Assembly (NCBI GenBank): GCA_029258725.1
Contig: JAPDKE010000029.1
Span: 1 to 42,500 of the forward strand
Origin: a bacterium
Lineage (GTDB): Bacteria > Hydrothermota > UBA3072 > JAPDKE01
DNA length: 42,500 nucleotides
Direction: 5' to 3'
Both the position numbers and the translations under genes were made by a program. Below, one piece after another: positions 30,748-39,229 of this stretch (within the stretch, counting starts at the first letter, position 1; each line of letters begins with the position of its first letter). A model generated the notes under the pieces. It worked only from the letters and a program-made list of their open reading frames with translations, made no database searches and had not been told where the DNA came from.

Positions 30748-31392
30748 CTACTTTTGCCACCATTTCCCGAAGCAAACCCTTATCCCTCCATAAATATTGG
30801 TAACCGAGATGTTATATATTGCTCCACCACTATAGGTAATATATTGATAGAAACATTCAACGAATATTTCTACAGGTTCGGGATACCGGGGGAATACAGA
30901 TATAGAAGTATGAGAGTCAAGCAAGCTTACCAGGCAAAAACCTCCCAACCCAAAACCCTGTTTTATCAAAAGGAGCGTCCTTTTGTTTATGAAATAACCT
31001 ATTCCAAAATTTAAACCTGCCCATTCCGGGAGGATGAAAAAATATTCATATACCTTGGGATGTGTCAAATATAAAAGAAACATCTGGAGATAATATCCGG
31101 CACCAAATCGCCATTTTTCATTCCATTTCTTCATACAAAAACATTCAATGCTTACCCCTGCTCTACAAAAATAGGAAGAATAACAGGTGGTATCCGAATA
31201 GTACTCCCAGTGTTCCGGATAGTTGTACAACCAAAAAACATTATATCCTGTTTCTCCTTTTGCAAAACACCGCCAGCAATCTGTCCCAGAAAGTAAAAGA
31301 GGGGATAGAATTGTCGCGAGTACCACGAGATTTTTACATACAGGTTTTGATGAATTTTTTATAACTGCATCTGTCCTTGCACTGCCTTCCAT
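30748..31392 (-). CDS. Unknown, probable exported beta-rich membrane protein
   Basis: 214 residues, not recognised. A long polar n-region is followed by a hydrophobic segment (LVVLATILSPLLLSGTDCW), probably a signal peptide. The mature part is unusually rich in Tyr, Phe, Trp and Cys (YSSYFCRAGVSIECFCMKKW, YEYFFILPEWAGLNFGIGYF, YGGIRVCFGKWWQK) and fits a small outer-membrane barrel. Composition is A+T rich compared with the neighbours. It has a clear promoter and an AAGGAGAT site. No neighbour points to a function. Confidence 0.6.
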   Translation of the reverse strand: MEGSARTDAVIKNSSKPVCKNLVVLATILSPLLLSGTDCWRCFAKGETGYNVFWLYNYPEHWEYYSDTTCYSSYFCRAGVSIECFCMKKWNEKWRFGAGYYLQMFLLYLTHPKVYEYFFILPEWAGLNFGIGYFINKRTLLLIKQGFGLGGFCLVSLLDSHTSISVFPRYPEPVEIFVECFYQYITYSGGAIYNISVTNIYGGIRVCFGKWWQK

Positions 31393-31412
31393 TGTATCTC
31401 CTTTTGTTTATT

Positions 31413-31440
31413 ATGATATACAATCTTCTATTTCTGTCAA
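31413..31440 (-). promoter_or_regulatory. Promoter of the 30748-31392 gene
   Basis: On the - strand: TTGACA (31440-31435), 16 bp, TATCAT (31418-31413), then AAGGAGAT and the ATG at 31392. Confidence 0.75.
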
Positions 31441-31475
31441 CAAATTTAAGGTGCATGATATATTATATAAACTCC

Positions 31476-31503
31476 TTGACAAAAACCCAAAAGGATGTAT
31501 TTT
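31476..31503 (+). promoter_or_regulatory. Promoter of the polyamine operon
   Basis: TTGACA, 16 bp, TATTTT. The leader of about 55-60 bases to the speD start holds two strong ribosome sites (AAAGGAGG near 31514 and AAAGGAGG near 31550); the second serves speD. Confidence 0.6.
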
Positions 31504-31566
31504 AAAAACCAGAAAGGAGGTGAGAAACGGGGGTAAACGGCAACCTTAAAAAGGAGGTAGGGGGAA

Positions 31567-31917
31567 TTGAACAGGGCACTTGGTTACCATCTCCTGCTGG
31601 AGTTTCACGGGTGCCCACCCGAGACCCTGGAAAAGGTGGAATACGTGGAAAAGGCAATGAAGGAAGCAGCCAGGGTCTCGAGGGCAAATGTCGTTGACAC
31701 CTTCTTCCATCAGTTCAATCCCCACGGAGTTTCAGGGGTTATCGTTATCCAGGAATCTCACCTCTCCATCCACACCTGGCCCGAGCATGGATACGCGGCA
31801 CTTGACCTCTTCACCTGCAGTGAGGATGTGGATGTGGAAAAGGCAACCGAATATCTGCGCTCTGCATTCAGGCCCTCCTCCGTATCTGTGGTTGAGCTGA
31901 GGAGGGGAATCGTATGA
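31567..31917 (+). CDS. speD: S-adenosylmethionine decarboxylase proenzyme
   Basis: 116 residues of the short prokaryotic class. The self-cleavage site is Glu-Ser in QESHLSIHTWPE, giving a pyruvoyl Ser; His in SIHTWPE and Cys in DLFTC are the conserved proton donors. It produces decarboxylated AdoMet, the aminopropyl donor for the two synthases downstream. The start is TTG, ten bases after AAGGAGG; MNRALGYHLLLEF aligns with the usual SpeD N-terminus, so TTG is convincing. 12 bp separate it from the next gene. Confidence 0.95.
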   Translation: MNRALGYHLLLEFHGCPPETLEKVEYVEKAMKEAARVSRANVVDTFFHQFNPHGVSGVIVIQESHLSIHTWPEHGYAALDLFTCSEDVDVEKATEYLRSAFRPSSVSVVELRRGIV

Positions 31918-31929
31918 AAAGGAGAGTGT

Positions 31930-32832
31930 ATGGACGAGGGGAGTATATACTGCGTTGATAACACGGTCCCGCACCTTCTCACCTTCTACAGGATAGAGAG
32001 GGTCCTCGCACGGGAAAAGACCCCATTCCAGTTGTGTGAGATTGTGGAACTGGTGGGAATGGGGAAGGCACTTTTCCTGGATGGGGCAATACAGTCGTGC
32101 GAGGCGGATGAGTTCATCTACCATGAATGCCTGGTCCATCCCGCAATGTTTGTGCATCCCCATCCTGAAAGGGTTTACATTGGAGGGGGCGGAGAGGGTG
32201 CAACCCTGAGGGAGGTTTTGAAACACAATACCGTTAAAAAGGCAGTTATGGTGGATATAGACCGGAGAGCAGTTGAACTCTGCATGGAGCATCTTCCGGA
32301 GTTTTCAGCCGGTGCATTTGAGGATAAAAGAGCGGAAGTTGTTTACGACGATGCAAGAAAGGTCCTTAAACAATACGAAAATTTTGATGTTATCATCCTT
32401 GACCTCACAGAACCCATGGAGGATACACCCTCCCAGTATTTATATACCCTTGAATTTTATAAAGAAATTTACGAAAAACTCACGGAAAACGGGGTTTTTG
32501 TCACCCAGGCAGGTTCAACCGCACCATTCTACAATGCACTTTTTGCCTCCATTATAAGAACCCTTAAAGAAATATTTCCATATGTTTACGGAATGGAAAT
32601 CTTTGTGGGCTCCTTTCAGATGCCATGGGGTCTTGTCCTTGCGTCAAAGAAGGAAGACCCGATGGCACTCTCAGGGGAGGAGATTAAAAAGAGGATGGAA
32701 GAAAGGGGCGTTGGAGAATTGAGGCTCTATTCCCCCTCCTACCATCATGCATTGCTCACCCTTCCTCCACATCTTGCAAACCTTGAAGGAAAGGTATTAA
32801 CAGAAAAAGAACCTTTCAGATGGGGAAAATGA
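31930..32832 (+). CDS. speE: Aminopropyltransferase, Thermus SpeE type (agmatine/triamine)
   Basis: 300 residues of the spermidine synthase family. The cofactor loop reads GGGGEGATLREVLKH, with Glu in place of the Asp of putrescine-type enzymes, followed by AVMVDIDRRAVELC and VVYDDARKVL. IILDLTEPMED and the C-terminal YHHALLTLP...EPFRWG are like Thermus SpeE and thermospermine synthases, which accept agmatine or longer amines. It transfers an aminopropyl group from decarboxylated AdoMet. Gene order right after speD supports this. The preceding GGAGAGTGT is only a moderate ribosome site. Confidence 0.88.
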   Translation: MDEGSIYCVDNTVPHLLTFYRIERVLAREKTPFQLCEIVELVGMGKALFLDGAIQSCEADEFIYHECLVHPAMFVHPHPERVYIGGGGEGATLREVLKHNTVKKAVMVDIDRRAVELCMEHLPEFSAGAFEDKRAEVVYDDARKVLKQYENFDVIILDLTEPMEDTPSQYLYTLEFYKEIYEKLTENGVFVTQAGSTAPFYNALFASIIRTLKEIFPYVYGMEIFVGSFQMPWGLVLASKKEDPMALSGEEIKKRMEERGVGELRLYSPSYHHALLTLPPHLANLEGKVLTEKEPFRWGK

Positions 32833-33635
32833 ACTGGTTCTGTGAGGAGCAGACTCCGGGATTAAAACTCTGCTTCAAATACCGTGAGCTTCTTCATTCT
32901 GAGGAAACCCCTTATCAGAAGATAGAGGTTTATGATACCGAGGAATACGGAAGGATTCTTTTACTTGATGGAAAGGTGATGCTTACTGAAAAGGACGGGT
33001 TCATTTACCACGAGATGCTTGTTCATCCTGCAATGGGATATCTCAAAAAGAGGGAAAAAGTCGTGATAATAGGTGGAGGGGATGGAGGGTGCTTAAAGGA
33101 GGTCCTGAAGTATCCTGTGAAGGAGGTTTATGTTGTTGAGATAGACAGGAGGGTGGTTGAGGTCTCAAAAAAATACCTCTCTTTTCTTGCCTCCTCCTTT
33201 GATGACCCCAGGGTTAAGGTCTTTTATGAGGATGGATATAAGTGGTTGAAAGAAAGAGAGGATAAATTTGACCTGGTTATAGTTGACTCAACAGACCCAG
33301 TTGGTCCTGCAGAGATTCTCTTCTCGGACGAATTCTTAAGGGTCGTATCTGAAAAATCGTTTCTTTATGTTACCCAGTCAGAATCCCCATTCCTTCATGT
33401 TGACTTCCTCAGGGATTTTCTCAAACGTGTGAAAAAATACTTTCCGTATCCTCTTGTTTACCTTGCATGGATTCCAACCTATCCTTCAGGGATGTGGTCC
33501 TTTGTTATGGGAAGAAAAAGGGATACAGACATTCCTGACAGCCCCCCTCCCGGACTCCGGTATTACACCCCAAGACTTTTTGAGGCATCAAGGGTTTTGC
33601 CCGTATTTGTATGGAAAAGACTGTATTCACCTTAG
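32829..33635 (+). CDS. speE: Spermidine synthase, classical type (second copy)
   Basis: 268 residues. N-terminal WFCEEQTPGLKLCFKYRELLHSEETPYQ, the loop GGGDGGCLKEVLKY, VEIDRRVVEVSKKY, and DSTDPVGPAE with the catalytic Asp are classical for SpeE. The start is put at the ATG overlapping the upstream stop (ATGA), since MNWF aligns with the usual N-terminus; ATG 32820 is possible. Two different aminopropyltransferases in series suggest a path such as agmatine or putrescine to spermidine and on to longer polyamines, typical of thermophiles. Confidence 0.9.
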   Translation: MNWFCEEQTPGLKLCFKYRELLHSEETPYQKIEVYDTEEYGRILLLDGKVMLTEKDGFIYHEMLVHPAMGYLKKREKVVIIGGGDGGCLKEVLKYPVKEVYVVEIDRRVVEVSKKYLSFLASSFDDPRVKVFYEDGYKWLKEREDKFDLVIVDSTDPVGPAEILFSDEFLRVVSEKSFLYVTQSESPFLHVDFLRDFLKRVKKYFPYPLVYLAWIPTYPSGMWSFVMGRKRDTDIPDSPPPGLRYYTPRLFEASRVLPVFVWKRLYSP

Positions 33636-34045
33636 GAACATCAACAAGAAGCATGGAGGAATTTATTGAGATTTTAAAACACTATAAAATACAGGTTGTA
33701 TTTGATGTAAGAAGATTTCCCACGAGCAAACACGAACACTTCAAAAAGGAGAACATGAAAAAATGCCTGGAGGAAAGCGGAATAGAGTACCGGTACCTCG
33801 GGGATAAACTTGGAGGGTACCGGAAGGGAGGGTATAAAAATTACATGCACACCGAAGAATACATGAGGGGAATAAAGGAGATTGAGAAGGAGAAGAGAAG
33901 AAAGTGCATTGTGTGTGCGGAACGATTTCCCTGGAGGTGCCACCGCCGGTACATCTCCCGCACCCTTGAAGAACGCGGATGGAGGGTTGTTCACATACTG
34001 GAGAAGGGCAAAACCTGGGAGCCTACGCCTCTCTTTCCCAGATGA
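33611..34045 (+). CDS. DUF488 family protein
   Basis: 144 residues with the family's features: TLGTSTRSMEEFIEIL at the N-terminus, VVFDVRRFPTSKH, YRYLGDKLGGYRKG and CAERFPWRCHRRYIS near the end, in which the Cys-Ala-Glu and Cys-His residues resemble a nucleotide or nucleic-acid handling site. Biochemical function is unknown for the family. It overlaps the spermidine synthase gene by 25 bp and runs 23 bp into the convergent zinc-ribbon gene. Confidence 0.9.
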   Translation: MEKTVFTLGTSTRSMEEFIEILKHYKIQVVFDVRRFPTSKHEHFKKENMKKCLEESGIEYRYLGDKLGGYRKGGYKNYMHTEEYMRGIKEIEKEKRRKCIVCAERFPWRCHRRYISRTLEERGWRVVHILEKGKTWEPTPLFPR

Positions 34046-34529
34046 GCCTTACAAACTTTGCCTCGTCGGAGAATTTATAGTCAAGTTTTCCCTTGTACGA
34101 CCTGTGAAGTATTCTTCCAAGCCTTGTTGCAAGGCTTTCTGTTGTTGTTTCTATTACAACCCTGTCTCCTTCTTCCTTTATGCTTATTATCTTCTCAAGA
34201 GGATTCTTCTTCCAGGCTCTCTCCTCTTCTCTCTTTATCGTATTCATTATATCCTCTCTGTGCTTCTCAAAGAATGAACCCCTTATCTCAACCCATCCCA
34301 TAACATACCTGTCTCTTATCTTCCTGCACGCAGGGCACAGTTTCTCCGCATATTGGCGTGAAAGAACCTTTTCCTTTATCTTTTCATCCAGGGTCCAGTG
34401 CTTGTTGTGATAAACTGCTCCACAGGAGGGACAGAGAGTGGGGTCGTCATACTTTATCTGGGTGAGGTAGGGGTCGTCAAGATGGTTGTCCTTTTCCTTT
34501 TTGCGATATAATTCACCCCGGATACCCAT
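34023..34529 (-). CDS. NMD3-like zinc-ribbon protein
   Basis: 168 residues from the ATG after AAAGGGAGGTATTGAA; the longer frame runs through the tRNA and is rejected. Two C-x2-C pairs (LCPSCGAVYH and KLCPACRKI) form a zinc ribbon, followed by a helical region and a strand-rich part (VVIETTTESLATRLGRILHRSYKGKL) that recalls the RNA-binding middle domain of archaeal/eukaryotic NMD3 and its bacterial homologues. An RNA or ribosome-related role is likely but unproven. It lies 36 bp behind the tRNA-Val gene with no terminator between, so it is probably expressed from the tRNA promoter. Confidence 0.7.
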   Translation of the reverse strand: MGIRGELYRKKEKDNHLDDPYLTQIKYDDPTLCPSCGAVYHNKHWTLDEKIKEKVLSRQYAEKLCPACRKIRDRYVMGWVEIRGSFFEKHREDIMNTIKREEERAWKKNPLEKIISIKEEGDRVVIETTTESLATRLGRILHRSYKGKLDYKFSDEAKFVRLIWEREA

Positions 34530-34565
34530 TTCAATACCTCCCTTTAAAATTTTTATTCCAGAGAA

Positions 34566-34639
34566 TGGGCGAAAGAGGATTCGAACCTCTGACCTCCTGC
34601 TTGTAAGGCAGGCGCTCTCACCATCTGAGCTATTCGCCC
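34566..34639 (-). tRNA. tRNA-Val (anticodon TAC)
   Basis: 74-base cloverleaf read on the - strand: acceptor GGGCGAA/TTCGCCC, D-stem GCTC/GAGC, anticodon stem CCTGC/GCAGG with loop CTTACAA (anticodon TAC), five-base variable loop, T-stem AGAGG/CCTCT with TTCGAAT loop, discriminator A. CCA is not encoded. All stems pair fully. Confidence 0.97.
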
Positions 34640-34650
34640 ATCCTATATAA

Positions 34651-34679
34651 ATTATACCTCTCTTCTCCTTTTCTGTCAA
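34651..34679 (-). promoter_or_regulatory. Consensus promoter of tRNA-Val
   Basis: On the - strand: TTGACA (34679-34674), 17 bp, TATAAT (34656-34651). Both boxes match the sigma-70 consensus fully. The tRNA 5' end lies 11 bp after the -10 box. Confidence 0.92.
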
Positions 34680-34689
34680 TACCCGTATT

Positions 34690-37452
34690 TTATCTTACGA
34701 CCACCACCTTGTGCGTTTCAAGGACCTCATTTTCCATCTTTATATGAACAAAGTAAACCCCTGGAGGAACGGGAACGTTGCATTCTCCATTTATCCTTTT
34801 TTCCAATACCCTTCTCCCTGTTACATTGTAGATTACGGCATCCACTCCTCTGCCCCATATCTTTACTGTGCCTCCAAGTGCCTCTATCCTCACCCTCTTC
34901 TTTCTCTCAACACCCTGAAGAACAATGCTGAATGTTCCGTCGGATACGTCCTTCCCAAGAATAGTATCAGCCATGTAAAGGGAAACCTTTACAAGTCCAC
35001 TGCTCGTTGAAACATCCGGTGGGATTATCCATTCATAAGAATTCCCCTGAACACTGTCCACAAGCGTGGTCCATGTGGTTCCGGCATTCAGCGAATATTC
35101 TATTGAGGTGTAAAGGACGGATGTGTCTCCACATATCCATGTTATGGTGCAGGTATCCCCCGCTCCGTAACTTTCGCCTCCGTTCGGGGAAAGGAGTGTT
35201 ATTGCCCTTACCGGGAACTCCTCTGACTCATCCTCTGCATAAAGATGGGAGAGGTCCCTCACCCTCACCATGCACCAGGATGTTATCTTAATCGGGATTC
35301 TCCAGACATACATTCCGGTATTGGAAACGGTATCCAGGACCATCCAGTGGATTCCACCATCCAAGGAGTATTCAAGCAGAACCTCTCCTCCATAGGTCCC
35401 TGAGGGAATCCATGTAATTGTATCCCTCTTTCCTGCATAAACAGGATGATGGTCGGGTTGGATAATCCTCATTCCTGCCCTCACCGTGTCACTCTTTATT
35501 GTGTAAAAACCATACCCTCCTGCCGTTGTGTAGAGGGTTGTATCATGGATGCACGTGTATTCATTAAATCCACCCCCATCGTAATATGCCACCTCAACCG
35601 GAACCGCAGGGTCGCTCACATCCACAATTCTCACCCCGTAGTATCCATCCGAAACGTAGGCATAATTTCCCTTAACCACGACATCCCATGCCTCTCCCGG
35701 TGTGGAAAGCCCGGAAACCTGAACAGGATTTGTGTAGTCTGAAATGTTGTATATCTGGAGTCCGTCGTATCTTGCAGCGATGTAGAGAAGGGTGTCTCTT
35801 ATCCAGGCTCCAATGGGCGCTCTCAGGTAGTTACTCGCATACTCAACATCCACGATTGAGGAAATCTGTGAGGGGTCGGAAACGTTGAGCAAGGAGAAAC
35901 CGGAGGTGTCACACAGGACCACAAGGCTTCCTTTCAGGGTCATGGAGTTGGAGAGGGTTATCTTTTCATAGTAACCGACTCTGTGTATGTTTGAGAGGTC
36001 TCGTATGTTGAACACATCAATTCTTGCCTTGTAGGTGTTGGCGGTTGTGTCCTTGTACTCAATAAGAATAAAGGCAAGGGTATCCTGCAGTTCTATGTCC
36101 TCTCCAATGATATCGTATGAGGCAAGTTCCTCCTTCCAGAAATCCATTGAGTCTATGAAGGTCGGTGATTCAGGATTTTTTATGTTGACAAGATGAAGTT
36201 TTGCCTGATAGGTATTCCATCCATCCCATACATAGTTCATGATGAAGGCGATGGTATCTCTTATTGCAACAGCAGACGTCATGTTTTTGTCGTAGTTTCC
36301 AAGGAGAATGGGGGATAATGGATTTTTGAAGTTAAAGATCCTCAATCCTCCTCTTGCACCATCGTGGAGGTAAACCAGGGTGTCCTTAACCCATATCCAG
36401 CAGGCATATCCATCCGGATAATAGTCGCTGACGTGAAAGACAACATCAGGATAATAAACGCTCACAACATAAACTCCTCCCTCGTAATTTGCTATGTAAC
36501 ATCTCCGGTTCACATCCCAGTAGTAAAGGTCAGGAGAATAATCATCCTTCCATATCCAGTGGGAATCAAGAAAGCGGGGGTTTCTCGGGTCTGTAACATC
36601 CACGCTGTAAAATCCGTCTCCGTTCACAACAAAGGCATAGGTGCTGTCTGATTCTCTTTTGTCAACCCATACTGCCTCACCACCATCCGTTATCGTGGAT
36701 AAACTGGAGGGTGCAAACGGGTCTGAGATTCCCATGAGTGTGAGCCAGGAGGTGTAATATCCATAAGTGGAAATGTATGCCACCGTATCCACAACAAATA
36801 CATCGTCTCCACCCCGTGGAAGGTCGGTGGCACTGACAAAAGAAGGAGAGGAAGGGTTTTTGATATTTGCTATGTAGAGTCCTGTATCCGGTGCAATGGC
36901 ATATAGCATTGTATCAACAAGGTGCACTCCATCAACCCTGCTTGTGAATGGAATGGAGCAGAGGAAGGAAGGAGAAAAGGGATTTGAGATGTCAAAGAGT
37001 GTGAGGGCGGAAGAGGAATATCCATAATATTCTATTGCGCATGCGAGTGAATCTTCTGTATCAAGGTCAAGAAGTGCTCCCTTTCTTGAAATATGGGTAA
37101 CAGGAACCGGTGCCGTTCTCGCTGTAATATCAAACACAAAAAATCCCGCACCATCCACGGAGAGAAAGAGGTAATCCCCCTCTGCTCTTATTCCCCGGAT
37201 TGTATCAGGAAGCAGATAACTTCCCACCTCGTTGAGACCGTATGCCGTGAGTATCCTCAGCATTCTTCCATATCCAGCATAGCAAAAGGAATCGTAGACA
37301 CACACTGCCATGGTTGGTCCTTTAAGCCATCCACCACTCATGGAGCAGTTCAGGGAATCGGCAAGAAGTGTTCCGGATTCAGCATGTATGGATGGGGAAA
37401 GTGAGAATAAAAAAATAAAAAAGAGGGAGAAGCGAAGAATGGAGCGAAACAT
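34690..37452 (-). CDS. Large secreted LVIVD/beta-propeller-like protein with Por-type C-terminal tail
   Basis: 920 residues. Signal peptide (FRSILRFSLFFIFLFSLSPSIHA). About 15 repeats of 40-55 residues follow, each with a strand like GLYIANIKNPSSPSFV or GVRIVDVSDPAVPVEV: the LVIVD pattern, which builds beta-propellers on the cell surface. Residues 670-830 hold two Ig-like/Kre9-type units (ITWIPSGTYGGEVLLEYSLD, TITWICGDTSVLYTSIEYSL). The end (VKIWGRGVDAVIYNVTGRRV, then VPPGVYFVHIK) is the FlgD/Por-secretion-like C-terminal domain that directs proteins through type IX or similar systems. No enzyme motif; probably an adhesion or surface-layer protein. Own promoter. Confidence 0.85.
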   Translation of the reverse strand: MFRSILRFSLFFIFLFSLSPSIHAESGTLLADSLNCSMSGGWLKGPTMAVCVYDSFCYAGYGRMLRILTAYGLNEVGSYLLPDTIRGIRAEGDYLFLSVDGAGFFVFDITARTAPVPVTHISRKGALLDLDTEDSLACAIEYYGYSSSALTLFDISNPFSPSFLCSIPFTSRVDGVHLVDTMLYAIAPDTGLYIANIKNPSSPSFVSATDLPRGGDDVFVVDTVAYISTYGYYTSWLTLMGISDPFAPSSLSTITDGGEAVWVDKRESDSTYAFVVNGDGFYSVDVTDPRNPRFLDSHWIWKDDYSPDLYYWDVNRRCYIANYEGGVYVVSVYYPDVVFHVSDYYPDGYACWIWVKDTLVYLHDGARGGLRIFNFKNPLSPILLGNYDKNMTSAVAIRDTIAFIMNYVWDGWNTYQAKLHLVNIKNPESPTFIDSMDFWKEELASYDIIGEDIELQDTLAFILIEYKDTTANTYKARIDVFNIRDLSNIHRVGYYEKITLSNSMTLKGSLVVLCDTSGFSLLNVSDPSQISSIVDVEYASNYLRAPIGAWIRDTLLYIAARYDGLQIYNISDYTNPVQVSGLSTPGEAWDVVVKGNYAYVSDGYYGVRIVDVSDPAVPVEVAYYDGGGFNEYTCIHDTTLYTTAGGYGFYTIKSDTVRAGMRIIQPDHHPVYAGKRDTITWIPSGTYGGEVLLEYSLDGGIHWMVLDTVSNTGMYVWRIPIKITSWCMVRVRDLSHLYAEDESEEFPVRAITLLSPNGGESYGAGDTCTITWICGDTSVLYTSIEYSLNAGTTWTTLVDSVQGNSYEWIIPPDVSTSSGLVKVSLYMADTILGKDVSDGTFSIVLQGVERKKRVRIEALGGTVKIWGRGVDAVIYNVTGRRVLEKRINGECNVPVPPGVYFVHIKMENEVLETHKVVVVR

Positions 37453-37489
37453 GATACCTCCTTATGGTTAAGGGTTAAACTTTCGCTTG

Positions 37490-37519
37490 AGTATAAGGAA
37501 TGGGTAACATTTATGTCAA
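37490..37519 (-). promoter_or_regulatory. Promoter of the LVIVD protein gene
   Basis: On the - strand: TTGACA (37519-37514), 18 bp, TATACT (37495-37490), then AAGGAGG before the ATG at 37452. Confidence 0.78.
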
Positions 37520-37540
37520 GGAAAATGCATGACTGGTTTA

Positions 37541-37569
37541 TTGACATAAAGGGAAGGATGGAATAGTAT
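37541..37569 (+). promoter_or_regulatory. Promoter of the nucleoside phosphorylase operon
   Basis: TTGACA, 17 bp, TAGTAT, followed by AAAAAGGAGG and the ATG at 37592. It diverges from the LVIVD promoter; the two -35 boxes are about 20 bp apart. Confidence 0.75.
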
Positions 37570-37591
37570 CTATCAAAAAAAGGAGGTTCTT

Positions 37592-38308
37592 ATGCCAATA
37601 CACTTAAGGAGTGAAAAGGGAGACTATGCCCCTGTCGTTCTGCTTGCAGGGGACCCGGGAAGGGTTGAGTTTATAGGCTCTTTTCTTGAGAACGCAAGGA
37701 AGGTGAATACCCACAGGGGATTGCTTGGAATAACCGGGGAATACAATGGAAAAAGGATATCCATCCAGACGCATGGAATGGGAACCCCATCGTGTGCAAT
37801 AGTCATGGAGGAACTCATTCAACTCGGATGTGAGACTTTTATAAGGCTTGGAACATGCGGAGGGGTTCAGGACTGGATAAGGAAGGGGGACATAGTTGTT
37901 GTAACAGGTGCAGCCCCTGCAAACGGTGCAACCCTGACATATTCCGGAGGCATACCCCCTGCATGCTCACCGGACCTTGAAATAACCAGCCTTGCCTATG
38001 AACTCGCAAAGAAGGAAAACCTCAGGGTCCATGCCGGTCCCGTTGCAACGGTTGATGTCTTCTACAATCCCCATCCCGATTATGTTCCATCATGGAAGGA
38101 AAGGGGCATCCTTGCATTTGAGATGGAGGCAAGCGTTATATTCTATCTTGCCCTGAGATACAGAAAAAGAGCAGCGTGTCTGCTTACCGTTTCCGATGTT
38201 GTTGGAAGGAGTGAGGAACTGATAGACTATGCGTCTCCCGAGGAACTCCAGCGGGCACAGGAAAATCTCATAAAACTCGGTCTTGAACTTGCATGGAGGA
38301 TAGCATAA
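37592..38308 (+). CDS. Purine/uridine nucleoside phosphorylase family
   Basis: 238 residues of the NP-I (PNP/UDP) hexameric family: LAGDPGRVEFIG at the phosphate site, NTHRGLLGITGEYNG, THGMGTPSCAIVMEEL, FIRLGTCGGVQ, and EMEASVIFYLA with the purine/ribose-binding Glu and Met. It splits nucleosides with phosphate to base and ribose 1-phosphate. Bases such as adenosine, inosine, methylthioadenosine or uridine cannot be told apart here; methylthioadenosine would fit with polyamine synthesis upstream, which is inference. First gene of a three-gene operon. Confidence 0.88.
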   Translation: MPIHLRSEKGDYAPVVLLAGDPGRVEFIGSFLENARKVNTHRGLLGITGEYNGKRISIQTHGMGTPSCAIVMEELIQLGCETFIRLGTCGGVQDWIRKGDIVVVTGAAPANGATLTYSGGIPPACSPDLEITSLAYELAKKENLRVHAGPVATVDVFYNPHPDYVPSWKERGILAFEMEASVIFYLALRYRKRAACLLTVSDVVGRSEELIDYASPEELQRAQENLIKLGLELAWRIA

Positions 38309-38322
38309 AATAGGGGGTGAGC

Positions 38323-39228
38323 ATGTTCATTCTGGTTGCCTTCCTCTTCTTTGCCGCAGGACTTTTCATCTTCCTCACCCAGCATGGATGGAGAGAAAGA
38401 GGGACATCCATGCTTCTTTTCTTCCTTTCCTTTATCTTTCTCATTCTCTCCATGGTGAGGCTTGTTGGGCCCGGTGAGGTTGGAATTATTGTTCTTTTCG
38501 GGAAGGTGAAGGAGAGGGTCCTTCACAGCGGTCTTCATCTCGTAAATCCTTTTGCAAGCGTGGTAAAGATGAGTGTGAGGACCCAGGAATATACAATGAG
38601 CAAGAGAAGAGGGGAAGGGGCGGTCAGGGGAGACGATGCAATAACAGCCCTTACATCAGAGGGGTTGACGGTTGAACTGGATGTTACCGTCTGGTTCAGG
38701 CTTGACCCTGAAGAAGCCTGGAGGGTTTACCGGGATATAGGTCCTGACTATGTGAGGAAGATAGTGAGACCCGCAATAAGGACTGCGATAAGGAATGCGG
38801 CAGCACTCTATTCTGTGAATGATATATACTCTGCAAACAGGGAAAAGGTTGTGGAGGACATAAGAAAGGAACTTGAGGAGAACCTTAAACCCAGGGGAAT
38901 TATCCTTGAGAATGTTCTTTTGAGAAATGTAAATCTTCCGGAAAGGGTCAAAAATGCTATAAATGAAAAAATAGCGGCAGAACAGGAGGCACAGAAGATG
39001 AAGTTCATCCTCCAGAAGGAGGAACAGGAGGCAAAGAGAAAGAAGATAGAGGCGGAGGGAATTGCAGAGGCACAGCGGATAATCGCACACTCACTTTCCC
39101 CGCAGTATCTCCAGTGGTATTACATCCAGACCCTGAAGGAGCTTGTGAATTCACCCAACAACACGGTTATAATCGCTCCATTTGATCAGAAACTCACACC
39201 TCTTTTACAGATTCCAGGAGGTAAGTGA
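38323..39228 (+). CDS. SPFH/prohibitin-family membrane protein
   Basis: 301 residues. Start is the ATG five bases after TAGGGGG; a GTG two codons upstream falls in that site. Two N-terminal hydrophobic segments (FILVAFLFFAAGLFIFL, LLFFLSFIFLILSMV), then the SPFH domain: VGPGEVGIIVLFGKV, HSGLHLVNPF, SEGLTVELDVTVWFRLDP, and a helical end with an EEQEAKRKKIEAEGIAEAQR coiled coil. Such proteins assemble into membrane cages and microdomains and regulate proteases such as FtsH. Followed after 1 bp by the oxidoreductase gene. Confidence 0.92.
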   Translation: MFILVAFLFFAAGLFIFLTQHGWRERGTSMLLFFLSFIFLILSMVRLVGPGEVGIIVLFGKVKERVLHSGLHLVNPFASVVKMSVRTQEYTMSKRRGEGAVRGDDAITALTSEGLTVELDVTVWFRLDPEEAWRVYRDIGPDYVRKIVRPAIRTAIRNAAALYSVNDIYSANREKVVEDIRKELEENLKPRGIILENVLLRNVNLPERVKNAINEKIAAEQEAQKMKFILQKEEQEAKRKKIEAEGIAEAQRIIAHSLSPQYLQWYYIQTLKELVNSPNNTVIIAPFDQKLTPLLQIPGGK

Positions 39229-39229
39229 T

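Noticed and set aside
34530-34679. N-terminal extension of the NMD3-like protein up to 34679
   Set aside because: It would read through the tRNA gene and lacks a ribosome site; ATG 34529 has a good one.
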